64,000 bases of DNA from Promerops cafer. Its lineage: Eukaryota > Chordata > Aves > Passeriformes > Nectariniidae. The notes beneath the pieces were generated by a model. That model had not been told where the DNA came from and searched no databases. It was given only the letters and a program-made list of their open reading frames with translations. The DNA lies in the NCBI GenBank assembly GCA_013398275.1, contig VZSE01002184.1, forward strand, positions 1 through 64,000, in the 5' to 3' direction. Shown one piece after another: positions 23,219 to 36,048 of this stretch. Numbering within the stretch: the stretch's first letter is position 1; every line of letters begins with the position of its first letter. The translations under genes and the position numbers were made by a program.

Positions 23219-26005
23219 ATGTTGATTATACACCTCCCAGTCTCCTCAGGAAAAGCAGCAGGGTGCCATCCTTATTCCACCCAAATTCTCCCCTGGGACA
23301 GTTTCACCCCTAAGACTGGATGAGGCACAGGACACGTGAGGAAATTCCTGTGTCAGCACCATGCCTGTGCCAGGCAGCAGCACAGGGTGTCACCTGCCAG
23401 GGCTGGAGAGGCTGCCCCGACCACGGGTGTGGGCCAGGGAGAGTGAAATCCACTCAGAACCAGCACAGACACACAGCAGCAAGCTCCAGAGCTTAGCAGC
23501 AGTCGTACTTGGACTTCCCTTTTATCCCTCTAAATCCAGCTCCAGAAGCTGCATTAGAGCATCTGATCCTCGGAACTGTCCAAGCAATTTCTGTTGCAGT
23601 CCCTCCTGTGTTTAAACAGATTGCAGATTTTTACTTCTTTATGAAAAATTCAGTCTCGAGCGTTTTGAAGATAGAATAATTCAGTCTAAAAACACTCCTG
23701 GTTAGAGCATACCATACTGTTGATGGGGAAACTGGCAGAGAGACAATGAGAGACCTCATCAAAGCAAGTGGAGTTTTCAGCAGATGGGTTTGCTGTTAAG
23801 CAACTCCACAGCCCCATTAGGAATCCTGAGGCATCTTTACTTGAAGCTTTGAGGAATCAGAGAAAAAACTGCACCGAGTTATGTGTGATCTTACTCCACT
23901 TTAGGAGGTTGCCTGAGTTCTTTTGCTGCACTGAATCCATGCAGTTAAACACCAAACCATGTCTGCTTTGTGCACAGACACAGCCTTCACAGAGAAGCAC
24001 AACCTTCTGTGCTTCCAGCCAGAGCACTCCCCTCCCCTGTGCCCTCCTGGTGCCTGCAGGTGTTTGGGCAGTTCAGCTGTTCATTTATGGAACTGTGGAT
24101 GTGTCCTGGATGAGGACACAGACCTTTTCTCACTCCACCATGTCAGAACACCCACCAGCTTTATGGGGAGCAGCACATGAAAAACAGCTCAGGGCAGGAA
24201 AGGAAAACCTTACCCAGTTTCTGCTCTGGGAGAAGCAAGACTATTGATGAACTATTAATTATCACTAAATAAGGTGAAGGATGTTCCCTAAATTGTGTGT
24301 GGAGGCAGAAAGAGTGGGACCTACTCAGACTTTAAATCAGCCAAGTGATTTAAACTGTAATCTCAGTCATGTAAACAACTCTAACTCCAACATCTCTAAG
24401 AAGATGTTTTATCAATTCATCACAAATTATAACTGAAATTCTCAGGCCCGTGTTATTCTGCTGTGCTGCTGCTACAATTTTGGCCATTTCCACCTTCCAA
24501 ACTCTTATTTCTCTATTGCATGCCCACCTGGAACAAACTCAGTTGGGATGACTAAGTAGGCTTTACTTCCAAAAACCTCTGTTCCAACAGACTGCTGTTT
24601 TAGTCTCTTGAAAGCTTTATTCTTAGAAATAAGACCCTTATCAAAACTTTCTATCTCAGAAAAGACATTATTAGCCCCCATTTCAACATAAAATGTTCTT
24701 GTTTTGGAGGGAAAAGAAAGATTTCAATGTAAATGTAAAGAATAATGCCTCAAAATGTCTACAAAATTTACAATTCACTAATGTGTATGATGCTACCAGA
24801 TGATACTCATAGGAAATAACAATAGAAGTGTGTCCAACTGGATATTATCCCTGTTCCAAAAGTGCAGACTAATCTTAGCTGTCCTTGTGATTTACAGCAT
24901 CACTAATGGAAGCAGTTTAGCAACATTTTCTGGCAAGCAAGAGCGTGTGCACCAGGGAGAGGATGAAATATCCTACACTGGAGGGAGAGGATGTGTTTGC
25001 TGAAGGGGAGAAGGATCCTGTCAATGTAAAACACACGACTAGAATGAAAATATTATGGGTTTCCTCTGTGTTTCTGTGTATCCGTTAGTGAGTACATAAA
25101 TTAGACTCACTGGCACCGAGAGCTAATCTAAAAAATAGTAATAATGTCAAGACCCAAACAAGGCCAAAATGGGTTTTCAACTCATATCTTGGTTGTTTTC
25201 AACTGATCCAAAATTGTCCAGACGTCATTCGTGTGAGGCAAAAATGCCTCCAGAATCCATTTAGCCCCATTTCTGCTATTTTGTGATAACAGTGCTCTAT
25301 TTTGTCATAGTAATTCTCCACTGTGTTTATGCTTTGAAGCCTCTCTTCCCTCACAATTTTTTTTTCATGTACAATTCTTTTTTCCTCAGACTAGATTATC
25401 ACCCATTTATTCCTGCAGGTTAGCTCACATGACACTATTTCTCTAACAGAAATAGCACCTCACCTGGAATTGTCACTCTTGCCAGGTGATTTGCCCAGTA
25501 TTTTCCTCCCTTTTTGAGAAAAAAACAGCTATTGAAACGTACAAAGTAGATAGATATTCAACCTCTTTGGTTCTCTGGCTGTATCACTGAAGAAAGAATA
25601 CTGGTTCTGTTGTCTCAAGGATTAGTTTTTCTTGACCACTGTTTCTTCTTCTTCTGGTTCCTGCTTGGTGGCTCCTTTCCACAGGCAGCCTGGGAGAAAG
25701 AGTCAAGGGAAGCTGAGGGGCCACCAGGGAAATCAAATGGCATCATTACAGGTGACACAAAACAGTAAATGAAAGTCTTCCTCTGGCTGTTTACATTTCT
25801 AAAGGCTTGGGTGACTGAAATGCTAGGATTAACTAAATCTAGCAGCAGTCAGTTCTGCAGAAGTTAAGTAGAAATGTTTCACAATGGTAAGAAAAGTGAA
25901 GAGACTAGAAACAGGAGGATATTTCTCTTTTCTACCACATCTGGTTGAAACAGAGTATGTTTTTCTAGGCAAGCGTGAAAATGGAGATGAAAGAGGAGTT
26001 TTCCA

Positions 26006-26008
<3 letters not shown>

Positions 26009-26036
<28 letters not shown>
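26009..26036. repeat. Poly(A) run, 28 bases
   Basis: This is an unbroken A run without an upstream AATAAA, so it is more likely a homopolymer expansion than the tail of a retrocopy. Confidence 0.9.
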
Positions 26037-26039
<3 letters not shown>

Positions 26040-26279
26040 TGGTTGATTTTGGTTATGGAAGTGGTAGGGAATGAATCAAAGCAGGAAAAGCTTTTGCCAA
26101 CCTGCACAAATGTTATGGCTGATTGTCAAAATTCAATCATGTAGGAGAAGAAACACCAGTCTGTTCTCATGGGGGGCTCAAAAGGCAAGTCCCCAGCTGT
26201 CCCTCAGGGAAAGACATGAACTGACATTTTAGAGATGCCTCCATCCTCACATTTTTAAGTTAAAACATTCCTTGACATT

Positions 26280-26412
26280 TTCCAGGCCAGGCTGGACACT
26301 GGGGCTTGGAGCAGCCCGGGACAGTGGGAGGTGTCCCTGCCCGTGGCAGGGGTGGCACTGGATGATCTTCAAGGTCCATTCCAACCCAAACCATTCTGTG
26401 ATTCTGTGATTC
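26280..26412 (+). mobile_element. CR1 LINE 3' end with terminal microsatellite
   Basis: In sense orientation the sequence runs CCAGGCCAGGCTGGACACTG, GGAGGTGTCCCTGCC, GATGATCTTCAAGGTCCATT, CCAACCCAAACCATTC and ends with two copies of the octamer TGATTCTG. This is the complete CR1 3' terminus of a copy truncated to about 130 bp. Confidence 0.93.
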
Positions 26413-26756
26413 ACATCACATTTACTTATAATCAGCATTTTTCTGGATGTCTGGCCACTAAGACAATTTCAGAGATAAGAGTTCATACAGGTTTCCAAAG
26501 AACACGTTTCTTAAACCATTAGGTCTCCATTGGTTACAATTATACCCAAACTTTGGATTAAGTGTCTTTGCAGACTACAAAACCCAGCTTCTTCACCAAG
26601 CTACCATGGACCTCAGCAAAAGCAGGACTCTGCCCTTCTTCAGGGTTTCTCACCAGTGCAAAACTGGCATAAACCCTCCATAAGTTTTGTATCTGGGAAA
26701 TATTTTAAACCTGAAACACTTCCACTGAAATCACTAATGCTGGATTCTACAGAGAA

Positions 26757-26824
26757 ATATTCCCATCCCTGGAAGTGCCCAAGGCCAGGTTGGACAGGGC
26801 TTGGAGCAACCCTGGATAGTGGAA
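26757..26824 (+). mobile_element. Short internal CR1 fragment
   Basis: TCCCATCCCTGGAAGTGCCC then AAGGCCAGGTTGGACAGGGC then TTGGAGCAACCCTGGATAGTGG is CR1 3' UTR in sense orientation, about 345 bp downstream of the 26.28 kb copy. It lacks the terminal octamers and is cut off by an A-run of about 12, so its 3' part is lost. Confidence 0.85.
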
Positions 26825-29521
26825 ATATTAAAAAAAAAAAATTTAGAAAATGCTAATTAGACCAGCTAGAAAATACAGATCAATATAAACTGCAAAAGAT
26901 ATAGAGAAAGTCTTCAACAGAAGAGGTTTCCATGGAAGGGGAGCAATTAATCCCACTTAATAAACCTGGGGCAAGACATGGAATTTGGGTAGCACAAACC
27001 ACACAAGGTGTCTCGAACCAGGGTAGGTGCTGATAAAACACCATTTATGGGTAAGGTGACAAGAACTACATTTCTTCCTTTTTCTGTGGGAAAAGTTGCA
27101 TTCTAAAGTGTATTTCGTTCTGAGGCAGAACAACAGTTTGGGGGAAAGATAGTAATAGTAAAAGTTTAAAAATATCTTTTTATACTAGAATTACTAGTTT
27201 ATCGGAATAATCTGCAAAAATCTGAGCAGTGGAAGAGACAGACAAAGAGAAAGACCTGGCAATCTTGGGTGGAGAGTGGATAATCATGGGGAAATCTCAC
27301 AGAGTCAAATTTTCATGGGGGAAATGTAATTTTGGTGGAAAAGCCACTTATGTTTTGGTGAGGTAGCAGTCAGGAAAAATAATCTTACTGAGATTAAGCC
27401 TTAGTTTCACTTTGATTACCCAAGGCAGAGTGTCTTGATGAGGAATGTGGTGAGGAACAAGGTCCAAATCCTCAGCAGAAGGAGAGGAACAGCAGGAAGG
27501 CACATCTGTGCCTTACCTTGGTGCATAATGAAGCCCTAAACAACTTCCAGAAAATTTATGAGGAACTCTCAGACACCTTTCACACATTTGAGAGTAATTT
27601 TTCATAAATGCTATCACCCAAAGTCTGGGGACTGCAGGAAAATGGAAGTCAGACTTCTAGCCCCAGCTGCAGAACACAGACCTGTGCCTGGGGAAGGAAA
27701 ACAACAGGAGTGAAAGTGACAGCTAAAATGCCAGGTTTTCTTGGGACAGCAAATCCATGCAGGAGCACAAACAAAGCTGCTCTGATTTATGGTGCTGACT
27801 CTGTCCCATGAGGGCTGCTGACATAAAAGACTCCCCACCTCAGAGTGCCCAACAGCCCCTTTCCTCCCTGCAGCATGGAGCTGGCAGGAAATTCCAGATA
27901 TACAGGGAGCTGAGCTCCTGAAATGAAAGCTGCCATTCAGAACCAGCCTGAGGAAGGCAGCAGCACTGAAATTCAGCATCTGAGCCATACCTGCGTCGTA
28001 AAAAATTTCAGTTTTACTGTGGTGGGATTTTGGCACAGGACAACCAAAGTTCAGCCCTGAGTAGCTGACATATTAAATCTAAGCATACCAATAACTGTGG
28101 TGTGAAACCACAGTTTTGATTCCAGTTTCAATTCCACTGTGTCTAGCAGAGGCATTTCTGATGCAGGGAAATAAGGTAGGATTGAGATCACACTGCACTT
28201 GAAGAAAAAAGAAAATTCCAGAATACTTCATGCTTTTTTCTTTTCTTTCTTTTTTTTCCCCATGATAAGATGCCTGTTGTAATGATTTATGGACATACAC
28301 ACAGCAAGACTGGAAAAACCCCCCTTGTCTAAAAGGCCTTCAGATAATCCCAAACTGTAGAATTTAAGATTCTATTGCCAGTATTTTCATGGCAATTTTA
28401 TAGCAGTGGGTTGTTTTCTCAATTATTTTCCTGCAGTAAATCTTATTCCAAACAATAGGCAGGGAAAAGCATTGTGGAGTGTAAATCACTATAGCAAGCT
28501 CCAGGATATGGAGCTTTAGAGTGAGCCCACCACAGAACTGCTGGCTGGGGAAAAGTCTGAGGAGATGTTTTCAGCCTCGTGTGAGTTACAGTGAAAAATC
28601 AAGCCACTGTGAGGACACGTTACCAGAGGTTTATGTGTCCAAAAATATTTATTTCTTTTTTTTTTTTAAGCTTTCCCAAAAGAATATAAGTTCATGCCAA
28701 TGGTAATGTCAGATGACAAAGGTATCAGTCTCATATACCAGCACTGAAAGTCTATTTGCAGTGTAGATGAACCTTTATTCACGTGCTCAACCTCACTGTT
28801 TAGTTGTTCCTAACTATCAGGAAAACCACATGCACCTAGTCTTTTTTACTCTTGTCAAGTTCATCAGCCCCTTCAGCTTTAAAACCACAAAAGATGGCTT
28901 TTGTTCCTATTCCAGGCCCTCACTAAAACTGCAACCTGTCTCTACTTTCTTGCTGCCTCTGTCTGACTTATTAAAGTGTTTGCCACGCTGCCTCAAAAAA
29001 ATAAAGTGGCAAAAATGTACAGAGCAGTGAATCAGATGTAAACAAAGGTATCTGCAGCCTGAACCTGCTTTATGAGGTTCTTGGGCTGTCCATTATGAAG
29101 CATATTTCCTGGTGAAGAAAACAGATAACCCCTCTATCTAAAAGACAGTTTGGAAGCAGGGAAAGGGAGTTTAATCACGATTTCTGCAGCCTGCTTTCAA
29201 TGCAAGCTCTTAGCATGTGCACAGTGATCCTCTGAGTCAGTGAATAAACTGATTTTTAATATATTTTTAGCTGGTATGAGATGTAAAAAAACACTTTGGA
29301 GAATTTAATGCATAGAATATTTCAATTTTCTGGCCTAAATTACTATGGTCTACAGTCAAATGTTTATGGCATGGGTTAAGACTTTGGCTCATGAGGTAAT
29401 TCTTGGCTTTCTCAGCAGTGACACAGCTTTCTCAGTCATGTATTGAGCATTTATTAATTAATGACAAGGTGTTAGTGGAAACAATTAGCTCCAAACTCCT
29501 TACTGAGTGTTTTCCAAGCAA

Positions 29522-29540
29522 TAGATATATATATATATGT
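29522..29540. repeat. (TA)n microsatellite
   Basis: A short run of alternating A and T after TAGA, ending in ATGTTTTTGG. Confidence 0.8.
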
Positions 29541-30042
29541 TTTTGGTAGCTCATCAGAGAAGGGTGTCTCAGCAACATGCATTATTGTTGTGGCCATCGT
29601 GTCAACTGGACTGCTCTCATGAGAGGGTTTGAGAAAAGACCATGCCAGGCCCAAGTCACAGTCTAATCTAAGTCCAGATCTAACCTTTTTCTAGGCAAGA
29701 CCTAATAGATTCCCTTAAATCAAAGTTTTAAGGGGAAAAAAAAGATATTTTATGAAGATTTGTTCTCTTAACTCCGACACCCATGATGTCACACTAGCAC
29801 AGGCAATTGCGTGGCATTTCCTCACTTAAGAAACGTGACTCAGCTTTAGATTTATTAAAAATGTCTGCAATTAAACAATACTGTGCCAGAATTTACCTTT
29901 TTGCCCCAAGCACACAAACAGCACTTAAAACATGCCAATATTCCAAACATAACTTCATAGCAAGCAAAAAAACCACCGTTTTTTAAAGGCGGAAACTCAT
30001 TTTATTGTACACAGGAAAAGTCCTAAAGGAGTTTCAGCTGTG

Positions 30043-30069
30043 ATTTTTTTTTTTTTTCTTTTTTTTTGG
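30043..30069. repeat. Poly(T) tract
   Basis: Two T runs are separated by one C, next to the GC-rich block at 30.1 kb. On the minus strand this is a poly(A) tract. Confidence 0.8.
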
Positions 30070-31082
30070 TTTGGACTGTCAGAAGCTCTTTCACAGGACC
30101 TCTCTCATAAGAGGCTGCTGATAAGAACCCCGTGGGCACGAGGGGAAGGGCACAGCAAGGCCACGGGTCAGGGACGGAGGCAGGCACGAGCGGTAAGGTT
30201 GGCAGAGCCAGCTCCCCTGGTGCTGCAAGAGTCAGGCAGAGGATAAAGCACACTGATTCACCTCAGTTAAAATTACTGCTGCCTGCAGAAGGGCTCAGGA
30301 GGGGCAAGGGCATGAGCAGAAAAAGGTGCGCTGGGAGCCGTGACCTGAGCTGCTCGCAGAGCTCGCCAGAGAGTGCAGAGGCAGAGGAGACTGAGCCCCT
30401 CCAGAGCTTCCTCTGCCACAGGAAATACATCCACAGCACCAGTACATCCACTCCCCTCACTCCTGAGCCCTTAAAAGGTGCCAAACCCTACAGGTGAACA
30501 CTGGCATGCACGTGGTAAAAGAAGTTAAATTTTGGCTGTCAGTTCCTGGTACAGTTGGGTAATCCCAGGCAGCTCTGACTTGATTCTCACCCAGCAATAA
30601 AAGGTATTTATATCTTCCTTTTCTAGGTCTAAATAACTTGCTTTTTTGGGCCAGTTATTTTTCCTGTTCTTGGCTCCAGCCCTCCCATTAGTGAGTATTA
30701 TAATGTTCAGGAAAAGAAATCCAGCTGGTGGAACGAAGGCTCTACACAAATTAAATGGGAAGCTTGCAGCATGCATGTTTTTCATCTAAACACCATGTGC
30801 ATTTAAGTCAGGGTTACAAAAGCTCCTATGTCTTCAAGATTTCATTTATAGGCACATCTCACAAAAGACAGTGAAAAAATTTTAATATATCCTCATCTAT
30901 TTCATCTCAACGTAGCCTAAAGAAATGTAAGCCTAAAACCATCACCTTCTCATCAGGATCAGCCATTCTCTACTGCAGAGGTCAAGCCCCCTGCATTTAG
31001 GAAATTTCTTGTCCCAAAACAAGTCCCACAAGTCCTCTTTGGGTCTTCAAACAGCTTATGGTCATAAAAGAATCACATAAAA

Positions 31083-31298
31083 GAATCCCAGAATGGTTGG
31101 GGTTGGAAGGGACCTCAGAGCCCACCCAGTCCCCCCTGCCATGGCAGGGACACCTCCCACTGTCCCAGGCTGCTCCAGCCCCAGTGTCCAGCCTGGCCTT
31201 GGGCACTGCCAGGGATCCAGGGGCAGCCCCAGCTGCTCTGGGCACCCTGTGCCAGGGCCTGCCCACCCTCCCAGCCAGCAATTCCCAATTCCCAATAT
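31083..31298 (-). mobile_element. CR1 LINE fragment, about 216 bp
   Basis: The plus strand starts GAATCCCAGAATGGTTGGGG, then TTGGAAGGGACCTCAGAGCC, and ends in AATTCCCAATTCCCAATATG. Positions 31145-31269 match 22950-23074 base for base. The copy is 5'-truncated soon after the shared AATTCCC repeat. Overlapping open frames on both strands here come from the GC-rich element. Confidence 0.93.
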
Positions 31299-34200
31299 GT
31301 AATACCCAAGAGGTAATTTCTAGAAATTATTCCCTGAATAGAAACTTCATTTCATCTTTTATCAATGTTTTAAATTACATATAAAAGCGGTTTCTTGAGG
31401 TTGGTTTTTCGTATTATTCTTTCTTTGTCTTCTTTTTCTTCCTTAGCATTATAATGCTTGACAAGGAATCTAGAGATAAAACTAAAATTACGTTATATCT
31501 TCTTTATCTTCACTTTGTATTGTACTGGAATAGAGCAGAGCACTACAAAGTGTCTTCAAATCAATTTCAGAAAGTTAAAAATAAATGATCGTGATGGAAT
31601 TGGAAGACTCCCACAGAAATCTTATAGGAAGTAGTGCCAGTCACACAGACATTATGTGCTTGGAAAATCCCTGCCTCCTCATCAAATTGTACTGTACAAT
31701 TTCTTGTCACTGAAATGCAGTAGGAAAATGAAGAAGTGAACTATTAGGACAACTGTTGCTGCTTTTGATCCCAGCTGTTTCTGAAGATTAATTGCTTTCT
31801 GTAAAACCCCCTTGATTTTGGAGTTGCACTCATGGACTGTGGAGATTCATTCCAGTGCCACAATCCAAAATCCAGATTCTGCTCTCTGCCACTCCCAGTG
31901 GGTGATGCCCTTATTGGCAGATGCTCACCATAAATCAAGATAAACAAATTATATTTCTTTCCCATCCATGGTTATGCTCCACAACACCCCTTTTCTTCAC
32001 CATTTTTCCTGATCCCGAGCAGAAATTGATTTGAACATTCAAAAATTAAGTCACCACCTTTATTTCTAAAGTGGAAAACCCTGGACTGGGAGAAGGAGAG
32101 GCATTTTCATGGAAAGAATCAGGGTTTCACCCACAGTGTGTGACACTTTTCAGAAGGTATGCATTGTTTGGAATTTTTTATGACATTCCTTCCTCCCTTC
32201 CAGCTGCCCACAGGGATTCCCATCAGCTCACTGTCCTTGGTGGTAGAGAGGCCTGCTGTGAGTTAGTTGTGATCAGTGAGTTCACACATGAAGAATTCTG
32301 TTCTGATCCAGTGAGCATGCAAACGCTTTGTGGCACAAGTTTTACTGACAGTGAGAGTGGGAATTTTATTTCCTGTTAATCCTCTGTTGGTGAATTTTTG
32401 ACTGGGCAACGCAGGAATAAATGGGATAGTAGCATGATTGGAACAAAGCATCTAAAACTGGGCAAAAATGAGTCAGCTTTCATCTGACTCTTCTCTTATA
32501 AGGGTTGAGGTTTTCATATTGTATATATTGTATTGTTTTATTCATATTTATGCATATAAATAGGCTCAGCTTGGCCACAGAGCATTTCACTGCTTCCATT
32601 AAACCTTCATGGCATGACAGGCATCACCTCCACAGGTATCAGCCACACACTGGTGTCTCCTACAGGCTTCTAGACAAATCCCAGCTAATTTAACTCGGGG
32701 AGAATTCTTAATTTCCCACAGGTCCAAATGGTCACTGAAAGGGGAGACGCCTCATTTCGGGTCTCAGTGCAACTCCTGAGCTCCTCAGCACCAATGCATT
32801 TCCCAGTTCTGGGAACATCTAGCACGTGTTACGTGACAAGAAGTTGCCTTGGCAACTCACTCCTGTTTCCCATCACCAGCCCTCCTGGAGCCCCAAGGTT
32901 CTGGGAAGAGCTCGGAGTGGGAAAGGCTCGCTGGGCATGGGAGGCTGTCAAGAAAGGAGGTGCAAGAACTGGGAAAGTTTGAGGTAGATGAGCTAATCAC
33001 TAGGCAGACGCAGAAAATATTCCAGAATAAATGTCAGGTCCTTTGTTCCAAAGAAAACTTCTTGTTCAGAGTCAGGCAGTCTTTCCCAACATCAGATAAG
33101 ATCTTGGCAGGACGAAGCTCCGAGCACCTAAAGGACATCAATTATGAACAGTTTAGAGATTCAGTCTTTGTGCAGAGCAAGGCTGATGATGTCTGCAAAA
33201 AAGAAAAAAAAAAATTCTCCCCCCCCCCGCAAAAAAATTCCCCAATACTCAGAAATCTCCCTGACTTTAAAAAGAAAACAAAAAAAAAGGTAAAAAGGTC
33301 CAAATCCATTTAGGAAGAGCACATCAGTATGACGTAGATTTTCTATTTACCCTATTTGTTTGAGAAGTTGTGGCACAGAGAAGAGGCATCAGCACTTTTC
33401 CCTCTTACAGGGAGCATTGATACTCGTTAGGGTAATTGTTCTCATTAGAGACTCACTCATTAGGCAGAATAGAGGAAAGCTGTGCGTGTCATCTATCCCA
33501 TTCCCAGCTGTTGGTGGTAAAGACACCCAGCCCTGGAAAGAGGGAGAACTGGCAATGCTAACTGCTACACTGACATTCATAGCCATGTAATTTCTGCAGG
33601 ATATAGGAAATCCTATTTTATTTTTATTCCAGGCTTATCACAGAGGATGGATTCTTTCCTCAGTTCATCCAGGATGAGATACGGACAAAGGCGCGCATTC
33701 GCTAAGAAAATAAAGAAATAAATTAACGTGCTTTTTGTTTTGCTTCTGAAGGAACTAAAACAAGGATTTCCCATGTGCAATAATCTGGTCATTGTAAAGC
33801 CATATCTGGTCCTAATTCCCAGCCCAGCACCAGATGTTCCCAAGGCGTGTTCCTGTGCAAGGCTGCCCTGCTGGGGAACAACAACGCGGGGCTTTCGGCT
33901 CCCGTGTTTCGGCACCTCATCACAGCTGTCAGGGGATGGGGAGAGGGATTTCAGGGCTCTCACCCTGCCAGGGAGGCTGTGCTGGCCAGGGTGGGGATTT
34001 ACAGGAGGGCTGGGGTCACGGCTGCAAGCTCAGCCTGCGCCAGGGTCAGCGTGTCCCTGTCCCAGAGCACCCCAGGAAGGGCCTGGCATCCCTCCAGCCA
34101 GCGGCCGGCCGCTCTCACACGGATCAGGTTGTGGGAGACCCGTGCCTGCGGCCAAGCCCCGCTAATTTGGGGGGGCTGGATGCTCAGTGGGGCCGAGGGT

Positions 34201-35209
34201 GTGAGGGTTACAAGGGATGCTCTGTGCTGGGGCTCCTGGCAGTTGCCACCGTGGCTCCTTTCCCTGCCATGTCCAACAGGTGCCCCCAGGCTGCCAGCAG
34301 CCGGTGGGACACGGCCCCCGTGACGCTTGAGGATTTTGGCTTTTGTATTTTCCAAATCCTGCCCTGCATTAGTGCATAACTCTAAGCTCATACAGAGTGT
34401 TAGCTGCTGTCTTCACATTTTGGTCACACAGAGCAATTCCTCTGGGCCTGAAACTCAAGGGCACCCCACAGCCTCAGGCCCCAAAAGTATAAACAGAAGT
34501 GATTTGGGGGGAGCAAACTGGGGGTGAATGACTTCATTGCCTGAGGCTGTAACTGGAGGATTAACCCCTGATGTGTAAATGGACCACACTTATAATTGTC
34601 TGAAAAACTCATGACTATTGGCCATTTTTGAGTGCAACCCCTGTGGAGGCTTTGTCTGCCCTTAATGTACCTGAAGGCCCTTCATTCCATATATCTGGTT
34701 TTATTCTCTTAATTCTGTCTGGTCTCTGTTTTTACATAAGCCCAAAAAAGGCATCACCCAGGAGAATTCCAGGCTGGCTGCAGGCCAGAGGCTCTGCAGA
34801 CCTTGCTTCTGGCTGGGTCAGTGTGTCCCATGTCACACCAGGGCTGCCACCCTCCTCCCCAGTCACAACTCTTCTTCTTTCTTTCCTGCCCACCCTTACC
34901 CATCTTCCAGCACCCACTCTGCATTTGGGGCTGTTCTGCCCCAAAAGTGACCCCCCTGCCCCCCACAGAAATGAGAGTGAGGGGCTTTTTCCTGCCACAA
35001 AACCTTTGGACATTGGAATGGTCATGTCAAGGCCCTGAAGAGGGGTGCAGATATCTTCTGTTGCTTTTGTTTCCCTCACACCTGTGGGGTGCATTGTGAA
35101 TTAGGATGGGTCCCCCTGAGCATATTTTCCTCTATAAGGACAGTGTAGTGATTCCCACCAAGTAAGTTGTGGCTTTGTGACATCTTCCCCTGCAACTCCT
35201 GGGGTGTAT
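31299..35209. other. Intergenic sequence with GC-rich block, no gene recognised
   Basis: Sequence up to about 33.7 kb is ordinary AT-leaning DNA. From 33.82 to 34.35 kb it turns GC-rich with more than twenty CpG sites by hand count and several overlapping open frames on both strands; none resembles a known protein. It returns to neutral composition after 34.4 kb. Confidence 0.65.
33203..33294. repeat. A-rich/C-run low-complexity patch
   Basis: A runs alternate with a run of eight or more C (CTCCCCCCCCCGC) and further A runs. The open frame crossing it is an artefact of the composition. Confidence 0.7.
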
Positions 35210-35260
35210 GGTCTGGATTGATGACCTTAAATGTCTTTTCCAGCCTTAATTCTATGAAGG
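35210..35260 (+). mobile_element. Degraded CR1 3' terminus
   Basis: GGATTGATGACCTTAAATG then TCTTTTCCAGCCTTAATTCTATGAAGG matches the sense-strand CR1 end of the TTGGAAAAGACC-type subfamily. Only about 50 bp is left and only one terminal octamer is recognisable. Confidence 0.65.
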
Positions 35261-36048
35261 TAGAATGCTGCTCCTTAGTCTGTATGTTATATTTAAGTTC
35301 CTGTACTGCTTCAGCAAAAAAAAAAAAGATTTTCAAAACTTACATAAAATTGTGATGTGAGTAAAGGAAGACTCTGGCATCCCAGAAAATCCCAAAAATT
35401 AACCACTTCTCATCACATTTTACACAGGAGGGAACCCAACTGTTGATGAGTTTTTTTTTCACTATGAAGTCTCCAGAATAAAAACATAGCAATGCTGAAA
35501 TGCATATGGCTTTTTTTTTTAGAGATAGATGCAATTTATAGGAGATATGAATTTCAGGCCTGTAAAGCAGATGAAGAAAGTTGCAAAAATGTGCAATTAC
35601 ACTTGGTGTTGGTGCATGAAGATGTGCATCCTGTGCACAAATACTTTTAATTTTGAAAGATCTTTTTGTGACATAAAGTCTCAGGCATGAAAAGTGGGGG
35701 ATTCACCTGAGATTTAGCAGTTCTACAAGAAATAAGATTTGCTGCCTTGTTTCCAGAATAAAATGAGCTTGTTTGCTCAGCAGAATTTCTGGGTGAAGTA
35801 GAGGTACTTGCCCCACATGCAGTCACAAGGGGTTTTTTATTGCAACAGGATCGACGTAGCCAAACCCTGCCTTGAGGCAGAGACATTTCTATAATGATGT
35901 TGCTGTTCAAAACCAAGAACACAGGGAAACCATGGACAGTTTCCTTAAAATTTGTTACCCTCTGAACAAAATCTTTGTAGGTTCTAGAAAGAGAGTAAGT
36001 GTACCAGTTGTCTAATTGTCATCTGTCATTAAAGCTAAATGCTAGAAC

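Larger units (their letters stand above)
23219..31082. other. Intergenic sequence with two CR1 pieces, no gene recognised
   Basis: Apart from the two sense CR1 pieces near 26.3 and 26.8 kb, poly(A) and TA repeats, and a GC-rich patch at 30.1-30.5 kb, I see nothing I can name. The open frames at 23768-24247 (plus) and 27614-28036 (minus) have no recognisable domain and no exon-like boundaries. Confidence 0.65.

Noticed and set aside
22547..23323. 258-residue plus-strand open frame
   Set aside because: Its central half is antisense CR1 (22891-23218), and the Pro/Ser/Gly-rich translation follows from that GC-rich repeat. There is no domain and no splice context.
33728..34391. Four overlapping open frames of 130-181 residues
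   Set aside because: Equal openness in several frames on both strands is the mark of GC-rich, stop-poor DNA. None has a recognisable motif.
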